This document shows positions 11,072 through 22,338 of a DNA stretch of 64,000 bases, one piece after another. The position numbers and the translations under genes are program-made. The DNA comes from Helianthus annuus (lineage: Eukaryota; Streptophyta; Magnoliopsida; Asterales; Asteraceae). Where the stretch lies: positions 94,826,723 through 94,890,722 of the forward strand of contig NC_035433.2 in assembly GCF_002127325.2 (NCBI RefSeq). Reading direction: 5' to 3'. The first letter of the stretch is position 1, and each line of letters begins with the position of its first letter. The notes under the pieces were generated by a model, which was not told the DNA's origin, did no database searches, and worked only from the letters and a program-made list of their open reading frames with translations.

Positions 11072-11591
11072 GAATAGAATTTAATTTCTATCTCAGAGTG
11101 GTATGTATTCTATCTCTTTTAAATATATTTGTGTATTATCCTGAACCCAATACTGACTTAAGCATCGGAGGGGTATTAGCTAGGCTAACACCCACCTTAG
11201 TTTATAGTTGTTTTGCAGCATATGCTCCAGGATATAGCTCCAGGATTTGTACTCAGGATAAATCGAAAGATTAGAGGATTGGCCCCCTCTCTCACGTTTA
11301 AGGGATCCTGATCCCTTCAAAGGTTTAAAGGCATTCACCTTTCTTTCGAATTGGGTTTAAACACCTCGCCTGGAGCGCAAGTTATCTAGGTATAGTTCAA
11401 GGTAGCAGGACCAGTTCATGTAAAAGTGGCTGACAATTTCGTTACTGTTGGCTATATCCTGGATCCTGAAGGTATATGAGGATTGATCACCCTCTCTCAC
11501 GAAAGGGTATTTTCATACACTCTAAGGTTTAAAGGTTTTCACCTTTCTAAGATTTGGAGTTTATACACTCTCGCCTATAGCGCATGAAACT

Positions 11592-11660
11592 CAGGGTTTA
11601 TCCCCAGGATATCAGGGTTTATCCCCAGGATATTAAGGGTTTATCCCCAGTATGCTAAGG
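11592..11660 (+). repeat. About 22-bp minisatellite, three units, element B
   Basis: The unit CAGGGTTTATCCCCAGGATAT occurs three times, the third slightly altered. The core GGGTTTATCCCCAG corresponds to GGGCTTGTCCCCAG in element A at the same place in the element. Confidence 0.7.
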
Positions 11661-12072
11661 ATTCATTTCAGGATATCAAGGTTTTTGCCTCGAGGTGTTT
11701 GGAATTTATTCAAGCCAAAGTATGAATACATTTGCATTTCTGTGTCATACACAGGGGACATACATTATGCTATTCAAAGGTTGGATCCAAGTGTGCACTG
11801 GGGACATTCCTAAGGTGGAAGATTGGAATTGACTCTCTAAGAGTCTTTGGCATGATCTCTCCTTTTTTTCAAAAGACTTAAGTTTTCTAAGTTGTATGAT
11901 GATATCCTGACCAGGATATCTCTTAGGATACTTGTCAGGATATTCTCAGATGGTGTTCCCATAATATTTCCAAGAGTTTTCAAACAAAACAGTTTTCATA
12001 AGTAAAGTTGATGTCCTAATAACAACAATAGTAAAGCCAAAAAAGGGTTATATTATTAACATACCATAAAGT

Positions 12073-12275
12073 TGTGCTCTTGGTTTCACATCAAACCAAG
12101 GACCATCCACCAAGAGCACAAATAGTTCCTAGCCATATTTACTTAACAATTGAAGGCTTCGTCTTGGAACCCAAGATACCTCCACCTTCAATTGTTAAAA
12201 GTGTTCAAAATAATCCATACTAACTGATGACCAAGGGCTTCGTCCTGAAACTCAGGATCCCTCCACCTTTGGCCA
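12073..12275 (+). other. Three consecutive hairpins, element B
   Basis: HP1 pairs TGTGCTCTTGG (12073-12083) with CCAAGAGCACA (12110-12120). HP2 pairs TTAACAATTGAAGG (12143-12156) with CCTTCAATTGTTAA (12185-12198), a perfect 14-bp stem. HP3 pairs TGATGACCAAGGG (about 12225-12237) with CCTTTGGCCATCA (about 12267-12279). Inside HP2 and HP3 lie inner stems TCTTGG-AAC-CCAAGA and TCCTGA-AAC-TCAGGA, with the same loop and two compensated base pairs. The flanking GGCTTCGTC and CCTCCACC are shared. They sit just past the stop of the antisense accessory gene, so could lie in its 3' end or in the element's own RNA. Confidence 0.62.
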
Positions 12276-12414
12276 TCATATTGTCTACGTGCAGGAAATT
12301 AAAATTGTTTAACAGACAAGAAAGGAAAATTGTTCAAACAGCCGCAAACTATCAAATTTAAAAAGTGGGCTCCGGCCTTGGCATGTATATCCATCATCGC
12401 CCACCTGAATGCCC

Positions 12415-14163
12415 TCACACAGCGGCATCTTCTCCAACCTTCTCCGACTTCTCAGCACCAGCATCCTCACTAGCATCCATCCCAGCATCCGCTCCAGCAT
12501 CCTTCTTGGCTCCAGCCTTATCTACCACCTCTGCTAACTTAGAGGACTCACCAGCTTCTGCAGGAAGTGGCACAACCTTGCCTCCAAGCTCCTTCAACTT
12601 TGCCACCCAAGAGTCAACCGGCCAAGCTGGGCACACAAGGCCTGTCTCCTTGGCCTCATAAGCCATCTTGATGCGAGCTTGCAGCAGAGAGACTCTAGCA
12701 GAAGCCTTGATTCCTTCCCGGAAAGAGACCATGGCTTGTTCATGATCCATTTGCACGGTGGTCAGTTTGAGCTCGGCATCCTGGGTGACCTTTTTCAGCT
12801 TATCCTCATAGTGCCGACTCTTCGCTTCAGCAATGGTACCTTGGTCGGCAACGGTAGTCTCAAGCTGCTTAATCCTGGCTTCGTAGAGTGCAGCAGTACC
12901 ACAGGCATCGTTGTAAAGATGGAGCAGATGCTGGAGGCCCTGTAAGTTAAAATTCAGGTATAAGTCAATATTCACTAACCTGAATATCCTGTCAGGATAT
13001 TCTATCAGGATATTATGCAGGATGTAGTGCCAGGATATTACCTTGTTTAGGAAGGATGTCATCGGTTACAAGGAATCGGTGAAGCTGAGCTCATCATAGG
13101 AGAACCCTTTGGAGCCTGGAGCACTAACTTCAGAGCCCTTCCTCTTTTTTGCGGTAGAAGCACGAGTCCTCGGATTAGCCTTGGGAGCCGGAAGCGGCTT
13201 GGAGCTGGTGGCAGCAGGGGTCTCTTTCTTGACCATGAATGGAGTAGGATAACTGTCAAGCTCGTCAAGGTCAAGGAGGATTGGAACTTTGCTGGAATAT
13301 ACACACAGGGAGTAAAATTCTTTCCTAAATATTTCAAATAAAAGCATGTATGCAGGATATCGAACAGGATCCTTACCAGTCATGTTTACACTGGAAAGAG
13401 GGCTTGGAGATGGTGGAGACGGGTTAAAACTTCTTTCATCTTCGGGAAGGAGTCTGATAGCGTCAATCCTTTTCTGTGAATCTGCAAGGGGAGGTGCAAG
13501 CTTCCTAAAATTAGCTGTGTATAAGAAAACAACAAAGTCAGTTCAAGATATGCGGCAGGATATAAGACAGGATCGTCCTAAAACCCTAGGTCCTACCCTT
13601 TTTCAACCATTCACTGGATAATCCGCTCCACCAGGGATTGAATCTCTTTTTACAAAAAAGAATTTGGATTTCCATTCCTCTTCATTCCTGGTGGCTCGGA
13701 GGATTAATGGGTCGCTGGAGGTAGAATAAAACAAAAATCGACAAGAGCCATGACATCTAAGCCGGTATGCTAAAGGAAGGTCGTGAACAGAAAGATCAGG
13801 GATATGGTTATTCTTGATTTGATCAAGAACAGACAAGACTCGCCAAAGCATTGGCATTGTCTGACTAAAGCAGATTTTGGTAACATTAAAGAACTTGGTG
13901 CTAAAGTCCGAGAAAGGAAATTGCAACCCTAAGGTAAAAGGAAAAGCATTGAAGCATAACCACTCGTCGGAAACCATATCTGATCGGATTTCCCGATCAA
14001 ATGACCGGAACACCGTCCCTTTTGGGAAGATGCCGGAGGTTTTAAGGGCTGACAAGTGTGCACTATCAAAGGTGCATATTTCTTTCTCCGGATCTTGGAG
14101 AATATTCTGGTGGATAAACGTGGGAGCAGAATCGCCGGAGCTGGATCTTGTTTGCCTTGCCAT
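12415..14163 (-). CDS. Antisense accessory gene of element B, four exons, one in-frame stop
   Basis: Exons 14163-13608, 13514-13377, 13286-13042 and 12939-12415 keep one frame throughout (556+138+245+525 bases, about 487 codons). Donors are AATG|GTTGAA, ACTG|GTAAGG and CAAG|GTAATA; acceptors are ACACAG, GCAAAG and TTACAG. Exon 1 begins MARQTRSSSGDSAP and carries the family core (LQFPFSDFSTKFF, MPMLWRVLSVLDQI, KFFFVKRDSIPGG). Exon 3 is basic (STAKKRKG). Exon 4 is a coiled coil (YEARIKQLETTVADQG) with an Ala/Asp-rich tail. The only defect I see is TAA at 13066-13068 in exon 3. It is a diverged relative of the genes in L and A (PF04195-like). Function unknown. Confidence 0.7.
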
Positions 14164-14411
14164 ATTGTCACCGGAATATTGAGTAGAATGAAAGAGGAAG
14201 ATGGAGTTGAGAGAAAAATGTTTACTTTTTTCTCTTCAGTAGAGGTTAAATGATGATGAGGATGAGAAGTTATAGGGATGTAATGAGTAATTATAGGCTG
14301 CGTGGTTACAACTAGTCACATCAAGGTCTTATCTCTTAATTACCTCGATCTCCGTGAAAAATGTAACCGTTAGTGGTGAGGATACTAAACGATAACATTT
14401 TTGGGGACAAT

Positions 14412-15151
14412 TGTTATGGGTGAAATTCTGAGCCCATATCCTGAGAAATATCTTGGATTATATCTTGGTTATATGATATCTGTTCACATCCGGGATGCTG
14501 ATTCAGGATATTGGTAACATCCTGAATGGTATCCTCAGGATCACTAACGGATTATGTGCAGGTACGTGGGTTAGAAGCTAGCAACGTTCACAAGGAATCA
14601 TTTTGCGGAAGACTCGGTCCAAGTCGTTCGAATAAAGACGTTGAAGCCGCATTACTCGGTCTACAACGTTTACAATGGAATATTCGGAGCATCCCATATT
14701 TATAGGAATTTTCGTTTGTAATTTGTTACTATAAATAGGTGGGTATACCGGATCGAATAGGACATCACAACTACACTCACTACACTCTCACACTTGTTCT
14801 CTCGCAATTTTTACTTTCACACAAAGCATTGTAACACTTAGCGATCAGGTCAATATCCTGCACTGTATCCTGAAGTTTAAAGCAATAAGATGAACTAGGC
14901 AGCTGCGATTGTCAGCTCCCGAGGTTTTATGCCGATGATCTAGATTGATCAAGGGCTTTCCTCGTACATCTCGTGTCATTTCCTTTACTTTTTGCTCACT
15001 GTTTGATCATAGATACAACTCAATATCCTGAGCCGTATCCTGAATACTGTTTTTCCAAATAACTTAACCAACATATTTTCAACACACTTTTCAGCACACT
15101 ACCTCACTTAACTAATTTGATCACTTAATTGCTTCGGTAATTTTTGACCAA

Positions 15152-15155
<4 letters not shown>
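14412..15155 (+). repeat. 3' LTR of element B (744 bp)
   Basis: It is preceded by the polypurine tract TTTTTGGGGACAA and runs TGTTATGGGTG to GACCAAAACA. The double hairpin is at 14901-14964: AGCTG (14901-14905) with CAGCT (14913-14917), then CGAGG (14920-14924) with CCTCG (14960-14964). The first stem differs from that of L and A yet still pairs. A (TA)n run starts at the base after the LTR, so the 5-bp target flank ATATA (15156-15160) is uninformative. Confidence 0.78.

Positions 15156-15236
<81 letters not shown>
15156..15236. repeat. (TA)n then (TG)n microsatellite
   Basis: About 59 bases of TA repeat (15156-15214) are followed by about 22 bases of TG. Further compound microsatellites lie at 15354-15381 (GT/AT) and 15520-15562 (AT then AC). 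Confidence 0.95.
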
Positions 15237-15237
<1 letters not shown>

Positions 15238-15520
15238 AAGTTTGTCAATTGTCCGAATTTGTCTATTCTACGAATTTTCGTTTGGGATATAATATAAGTG
15301 TCATTTGTATATATCTTTTCTTGTCTTAGCATTCAATGTATCCAATCAAGGATATGTGTGTGTGTATATATATATATATATAAATATATAACCATATATA
15401 TTTTTATTCTTGGTTATTTTCAAGTACTTGGATTCATGTACTTAGTTAAGTAAGCCTCCTAGCTTCTAAATAGATACACATTAATACGCACTTATATACG
15501 TACATAAGAAGGTTGTCTAA

Positions 15521-15562
<42 letters not shown>

Positions 15563-16536
15563 TTCCATTTAGTTTAAGTAAATATCCATATGTGTTTAAC
15601 TTAACCCTTTTCATCAAAGTTTTCCTAATCATGATTAAAGTTGTTAATCCTGTTTAGTCATGCTAATCACTTGTTAAACCATCCTTTAATCATGATTAAG
15701 ATTTTAGGAAATTTCGCCATAGTTTCCCCAATACTATGAACGTTTTCCATATTCTTAAAACATATTTTTAACCAACTTTCAACCGAAATATCATCATCAA
15801 CACAAATCAAGTTTCCAAACAACACTTTCCGTGTATAAACAAATAAGCATATCTTGAAGATTCATAAACTTTTCTATATATTTATCAAGATCACTAAAAA
15901 ATATCATTGTTTTTATGTTCACCTACTAGTTTAACCACTTAACATAAACTTGTTTATGTTATATTTTAAGATCACCACTTTATAAATCATGTTTCTAGCT
16001 TCTTGATAAAGTAATATTTTTCAACAATCAATTTCATGACTATTATTTAAGTTCATGAACTTCAAAGATGGTGATCTTGCTAGATCTAAACATCTTTATG
16101 TTTACATCACATTTTTAAGGATCCTCATGCAAGATCATTAAATCTAAACAAGCTACACTACACTAAACATCATAATCAACACATAAAGCACATATTTATG
16201 TAGGATTATTATTTTAGATTTAAGGTTTTTAGCATTTTGTTTAGTGAATTTCAAGATGATCAAGGTGTAATTTTATGATCTAATAAGTATAATAAACATA
16301 AAAATGAGGTTGGATTGTCTTACAACTAGCACAAGGCTAGGAAAGTAGAAAGTGAAGAAGACGAAGAAAACTAGAAGGTCTTGATGCTCCAAGAGGATGT
16401 GTGCTGCTCCAACAAAGCTTCCAAGTCCTTACACCACCTTAGATCTTCGTAAAATGGATGAATGAGGCTTAATATTTAGTGTTTGGAAGTTGGAAATGGA
16501 GAGCATGATGGGGGGGGGGGGCTTGGGCCGTAGGTT

Positions 16537-16572
<36 letters not shown>

Positions 16573-16681
16573 TTGGTTTGTTGTTTGAAATGTTATGGAA
16601 AGTGAATGGTGATATGGTGTAGTTTATAATCTTCAAGTTTCCACCAAGTCAATATGAAATCTTATGAGCCATACTTACCTC

Positions 16682-16712
<31 letters not shown>

Positions 16713-18469
16713 AAACTAGTTGTAGGTTGTGGTTGTGGGGCCCACATGAGGGGTAAAGTGTAAGTTTTTATAAAATAGGGTGCTAATTAGTGTTTAGGAT
16801 ATTAAACAAGCTTGAGTAGTACACTAGACTAGTTAATGTTTGGTTTAGACAGCAAAAATGTCACTAGTTTCGCTATCGGCTCGTTACCGGTTATGTATGG
16901 AGGGTGCACAACAATACCGGTATCAATACCTTTAATACATATATGATATTTTCGAGATCGTTTATTATAATTAGCATTATCTAATAGCTTTGTTGATGCT
17001 GCGGAATGATGAAAAATGTTGCGAGATGCTGAATTTATTAGTTCGTTATTGGATAGGACAATTTTAGTTGTTTAGGCATTTTCTGGAAAGTTTAGGTATT
17101 ATTGCAACTGATGCCCCTAATTAGGGTTTTTTTGTATATACGTTTATGGTGATATGCCTTCATATCATTAGTTAGTCGTTTCAGGAAGTTTCTAAACTCT
17201 CCTGGCATGAATAGTGTGTTCAGGTGAATAGTGTTTTTCAGCATTGTTTGCCAACGTATTAGGACACAGTTATTTGTTCTCACGACACGGCGAATCAACA
17301 ATGTGCACTGTATATGTTTTAACATGTCTTATCACTACTTGACTTTGTACGACTCAATCATTCATAAATTTAGTCAAAAGAATGCAATTAAATTGTATAA
17401 ATAGTGATTAAGTTGTAGGGAATTATCATGAAATTTTTTCGGTTGTCACAAATTGTTATTTCGACAATGGTTCTTCAAATCAACTTTTTTTCTTTAGCTT
17501 CAACAGTTGTTCTAGTAGTTCTTTGTCTTCATCAGTCATTACATTAGGCAAGGCAGTTCTTTTAATTCTTTATTCCGGTCTTTACTAAATGTGAAGAAGA
17601 ACTAATATTAATTAGTTGTTTAATTTTGGCTTGATCAATTCTTTCTAGGGTTCAACAGTATGATACAAGTAAAGACCAAACAGGAAAACTAGTACAAATT
17701 GTAAGCACAAAAACATTATAGGCCATAACAATGGTTCATTTGATTGGTTTGATCAGGGTACGTAACAACTAAACTAGAGATATTTTATTATTTCATCATT
17801 GATACAACACTTTATAACTACATAGCGTGCCTACCATGATAATCAGATTAGGAATAATAGTTAGTACCCAAGTTTGCACAACCAACTAAAGAAACTGAAG
17901 AAACACTAAGTCCAAACACTAGGGTTTAAGCTTATGAGTGATGTGGTCTCAACAAGGTGATTAATCCTTAACTCTTCTTGATCTTCTACTAAGCTTGCTT
18001 TGAGAAACGACCTGCAAAACAAGAACACCATGAAGCTTGTTATAAGGAGGAGAGGTGAGGGTTCTCTTTATAACCACCCTCCTGCGTGAGAATAAGTATC
18101 GTTTAAGAAGAATAAACGAGTGCGTGTTAAGAGTGAGAGGATCTAATCCTTAAACCTTTAGAGGAGTCTTGTAGCCGAAGGTGGGAGAGGAGGATTGTGG
18201 GCTAATGGGCCTTAGTCCAGCAGTCGCTGTCGAAGAATATCCACCTAGTCCCCTCTGACAAGACAGGTAGTGTTTGTAAAGGTGGAGGTGACGTGGTGCA
18301 ATGTGATTGGCCGCCTGTCCTTATACAGGTGTACCGTCTTCTGAGACCGCCATCAACCGCCACCGAAGATCATGTGGTAGCGTCTGACAACGGTTGATTG
18401 GTGCCATGCAATCGTCCTTTGTACTTGTTGTCCCCAATGTGACTCCTCCATCATCGGAGGTATAATTTC
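15237..18469. other. AT-rich intergenic DNA, no gene recognised
   Basis: I find no convincing coding sequence on either strand. It contains simple repeats and ordinary AT-rich plant DNA. The end, about 17990-18469, is more GC-rich and looks like part of an LTR or gene-flanking repeat (CCGCCTGTCC, GGGCTAATGGGCC), but I cannot define its limits. Sequence just right of it (GGCTGCCTGGTCTTGCCA) recurs at the left edge of each tandem unit that follows. Confidence 0.5.
16510..16711. repeat. Poly-G, (GA)n and (TCA)n simple repeats
   Basis: A run of G lies at 16510-16521, (GA)n at 16540-16567 and (TCA)n at 16682-16711, with ordinary sequence between. Confidence 0.9.
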
Positions 18470-19456
18470 CAGGCTTGTTATAAACTGATTGGCTGCCTGG
18501 TCTTGCCATGTGTCTTCGTTTTCCTTTCTGTGAGTTGTCGTTACACACACACACAGACGCTCCCATACAGGAAGAGTCTAAAATCGGTCAATGGTTCATT
18601 CATCGATCTTAGGTATGGGTTGGCACATACATAACCATGTGTGATCTTTGCTACCATACCCCTTCAGAAACTAAGCACAAAAATTCATAGAAGTCATGCC
18701 CATAATGCTATAATTTCATCTAATGATAAGTGTGTTTGATTGCCATTTTCATTAGTTAAAGATTAAACTTACATAAGCTATGGACTAATTAACTAATGTT
18801 GAAATTAGGCAAAAGGTATACATCTAGTGCTTAAGATGACCAACAACTATTAACTTTTATCAAATAAAATTCTTTATCAAACTTCACAACTTAACATTCC
18901 AACAACTATTAACTTTTATCATATTAAATTATTTATCAAACTTCACAACTTAACTTAAGATTCGAGTCACATGCCAGCATTATTGAACGTGACTATCATC
19001 GTCATCTTATTTTAATGGGATTAATTTTTTTCGTCACTTACGAAAAGTAACTCAATCGCTCATATCAAGCATGAATGCAATTTTGTCTGTATACTATATT
19101 AACAAAAACTATAAGTGAAAAATAACATAACTTAAGATCTGTATTCAATAAACCATTTTAAAATATCCAGGAGTATAGAAAAAAAATATATAAATTAATT
19201 TTTTCTATTTTCTGTTGAAGGTCAAACAATTTGTTAATCTATTATTTTTCGTTGTATGAACCAAGTTTTTAACCATGTTGAAGATGAGAAATAAACAAAC
19301 TTTTTCATTATTCTATCTATCTTATATATCATATGGCACTACATAGAAAAACAATCAAACTAGCAAAATATAATTAACTAGAAAATGGATCTCTGAACTC
19401 TATGAGTAATAATTTAATCTTATGCTATTACTCATGCTTACATTTGTTATTATGAA

Positions 19457-22214
19457 TTATTTTACACGCTCATCTCCAGACCAACTTTCTTTCATCTTGG
19501 GGCCTTGAGGACCTTCTTCTCCAAGTAACTCAGCAGGGATCTTTTGCAAAACTTTAATAAAAAGTTGTTTCACCTTATCTGGCAATTTGTTTGCTATCTT
19601 CATTACCTCGTTGGTAAATGCATAAGTAATCTTAGGACCCCATCTCCCTGTATAACTCACCCATGGTTCAATACCAAACGGCTTGTAATCAACATAGATA
19701 ACATTATAGGTTGATGCAATATCCATCACGTTGTTGCTTTTGGCAGTATCATCCCTAACACCAAACCCTATAAAGTTTCCCCCATTGACAATAGGTGATT
19801 TTCTCGAACTATTCATCTTGTAAAACTCATCATACAACATTTGTATGTCCTTTGGATCAAGGTTTCTAGCCAAATGTGTATGAGAAGTTGGAGTAGAGTA
19901 ATGGGCATGACCATGCAATGATGCATACACCACTGGTCTAGTTCCACCCATGAGTTCAAATTTTCTAGGTGTTAACCATTGCCCCTTAGCATGTTGAGAT
20001 AGATAGACCCCCCTTAGATTCCCATGAAAGTTATCAACCCTTAATGTTATATGTTCCCAATCGCTAACATGCTCCCCTATCATTCCTAAGTCTATAGTGA
20101 AAGGTCCCAATTGGAACTTCCCTCCCCCATTGAAACGATAATACAACCATATGGCTAGATCAGTGCATGTTCCCCCTAGTGCTGATTTCACATGTATGTA
20201 AGCTACCGCATTGGACAAAAACCCTTTCTTTACCCTTTCTTTGTTAGGTTGATCTGATGGGAGGTCTAGAAAGGCATCATCTGCTCCACCATTGTTTGGA
20301 AGGTTATCACCATCGTTGATCACAGGCCTTGGAATTCGGCCGGGTTGGTGTAGCTCAACACCATTTTGAAAAAACCACAAAACCGTTGATGGAAAGTATT
20401 GCCCTTCAGGATGAAAATAGACCCATGGAGCATAAGCCTGTATCATTGCTCCAATCTGTAAGGAATTAGGCATTGCAGAATATGGATTGTTCTTTACCAT
20501 CTTTAAACACGCTAACTCATGTGTACTCGAGCTATTTCGTGCCAAAAACGTACCTGCTGGAACACTTAGCACTCTACCTTTTGGTTTTATAGTATGCAAA
20601 TTGACTATGCTCGTACTTGTTAGCATCTTATGTCCCCATATCCATTTGTCCACCTTGGTTAAATCGGTGAAGTCAGATCTGACACACCTAACCTTGTCAA
20701 GCGAGGCTTTACAGGTGAAGTCGTGACAATGTGGCCGATGGCTTTATAACCATTCGGCGGGATTGGAAGCCAGATGTATCCATCTTCTCGTTGGCTAACA
20801 TTCAAACCTTTACAAGTCCATATAAGAGTGTAGTCTATGGGACTCTTTAGAGCGCCCTGTGATTGGTCACCTGTGGTGTCTTTAGCCGTAAGTACTATTT
20901 CAAACATGGCTATAGAGTTAGGTTTGCAATAGTGACCAATCAAATTAAACCCACTTGGAATGGAAGTTGGTTCATAAAATGATGCACCAAGACCCTTTGG
21001 ACCCCTGCTGTGTGTATCCCATATTTTATTAAAATACAAAGCTTCATACACTTCTAATCCACCAAGATCAATTGGCCCTTTTCCAAAGTCTCCACTTGTG
21101 CACGGAGTTATATATAATTTACAAATTTAATGGCTCAATAAATTGTATAGCAATAAATACATAAGTTATATTTTAACAATCAGTATTGAACAAAAATTTC
21201 CTATAATTAGATTAGACCATAAAAATTCCGGAGTTAATTAATAATTACCAATGTGGTGGTAGTCATTGGAAAAAATAAAGCTTTTAAAAGAAATTCGTCA
21301 TTCAACAAAATATAATACATAATAATATTACAAAAATGCAGATCAAAATTCTTCCAATCTACTTGATACATAAAAATAAAGCTAAAATAATAAATTCATA
21401 TAAGCGATAGAATTATAATTTATAAAAGTCTAAAATTACATGCTTTGTACAGTAAATAAATATCTGAAGTTTATCTATAAACTTCGAATTAGGAAGTTTT
21501 AAATACATACATGCAGGCATAGACACATGCATTTACGTAGCATATGTTTATTAGAGTGGTTTTGATGACCACTTTTTTTTTCCTTCATCCCTATCTAGTT
21601 AATTATCAATAAGAAATAGCAAATATATTACACAAAACCACGACAGTATCCATCGTACTAGACTTGTTGCCTAAATAGCCAAGTTGTTTATTCAATTAAG
21701 TGCAACAAATTAATAAGTTCAATCAAAATATGGTGTTTGGACATAATTGTGTGAGCGTGTAGGTGTCTATCTTTTGAATCGACTGACACAAAACTTTATG
21801 TCACATAACTTTATGTCACATAAAGTCATGTGTTAGTCGATTCAAAAGATGGACACATACATGTTCACACATATATGTGTGAGTGTGTGACAATTCATGT
21901 CATTTTCCCTGATTAAAAAAAACCATCTATTTTTTTTAACTTTAAAGACCATCTTATTTTAAAACAAGAAATGCATTACATCAATAACAAGAACATATCA
22001 TATATAAATACTATAAAATACCTGCAGGATATAAGATTGATGGACGAATAACATCAAATGAGATGACCTCAGTATCATTTTCCATGTTGTTGTTATGATT
22101 AAGTAATGTTTAGAAATCATTATACGCATGAGATGTGTTACAAACAATTTGAAGAATTATCAAAACCGTTTTATACATATGAAGTGAGAACCTAGAAACA
22201 ATAATAGACCACAT
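19457..22214 (-). pseudogene. VPS62/DUF946 family gene, copy 1, disrupted
   Basis: Same two-exon structure as copy 2. Exon 1 is 22214-22022 and exon 2 about 21095-19457, separated by an intron of about 0.93 kb. Defects: a TAA in exon 1 right after the predicted signal peptide (after AYNDF, where copy 2 has TCA); the intron acceptor ACAG|GTGG of copy 2 is ACAAGTGG here, moving the usable AG by one base and out of phase; one G is missing at 20705-20706 (GAGG against GAGGG), which cuts exon 2 into 130- and 398-codon pieces. The rest, including DWEHITLRVDNF and the C-terminus SWSGDERVK, is almost identical to copy 2. A solo LTR sits 125 bases upstream of the ATG. Probably a recent pseudogene. Confidence 0.85.
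21749..21871. repeat. Foldback element in the intron of VPS62 copy 1
   Basis: An inverted repeat of about 55-base arms: TGTGTGAGCGTGTAGG...CTTTTGAATCGACT on the left and AGTCGATTCAAAAG...ATGTTCACACA on the right. Inside it is a short direct repeat, ACTTTATGTCACATA. It resembles a small non-autonomous foldback (MITE-like) insertion. It is also at 28379-28501 in unit 2, so it predates the duplication. Confidence 0.7.
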
Positions 22215-22262
22215 TTCTTTGGCAATTTTTTAGTACTCTTAAAATTTTGCAGATATATGTGA

Positions 22263-22272
22263 GTATATATAG
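22263..22272 (-). promoter_or_regulatory. TATA box of VPS62 copy 1
   Basis: The minus strand reads CTATATATAC, about 50 bases upstream of the ATG at 22214. It is identical to the one in copy 2. Confidence 0.45.
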
Positions 22273-22338
22273 ATGTCTGTATGAAATTAGCTCTCTACTT
22301 TAGAACTAAGAGATGTTTAATTATCACTCCTTTATATA

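Larger units (their letters stand above)
11072..12414 (+). other. Non-coding spacer of element B
   Basis: No supported gene. It holds the block 11385-11470 shared with element A, a three-unit minisatellite (11592-11660), dense AGGATATCCTG words around 11890-11960 and three consecutive hairpins (12073-12275). Confidence 0.6.
9175..15155 (+). mobile_element. Tat-type Ty3/gypsy element B, 5' end displaced by element M
   Basis: Order: end of gag and protease, a deleted RT, damaged RNase H, integrase (to 11071), a spacer with minisatellite and hairpins, antisense accessory gene (14163-12415), polypurine tract and 3' LTR (14412-15155). It belongs to a different subfamily from L and A: its frequent word is AGGATA/TATCCTG rather than GATCCT. 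The left break at 9175 coincides with the end of M's LTR and is still in reading frame (NPERAASPP...). The missing 5' part is therefore probably beyond M, off-window. Confidence 0.78.

Noticed and set aside
15108..15332. Open frame encoding long Ile-Tyr and Thr-His runs
   Set aside because: It is only the (TA)n and (TG)n microsatellite read as codons.
18321..18566. Overlapping minus-strand frames near the left edge of unit 1
   Set aside because: Short, no recognisable domain, and they span the boundary of the tandem unit.
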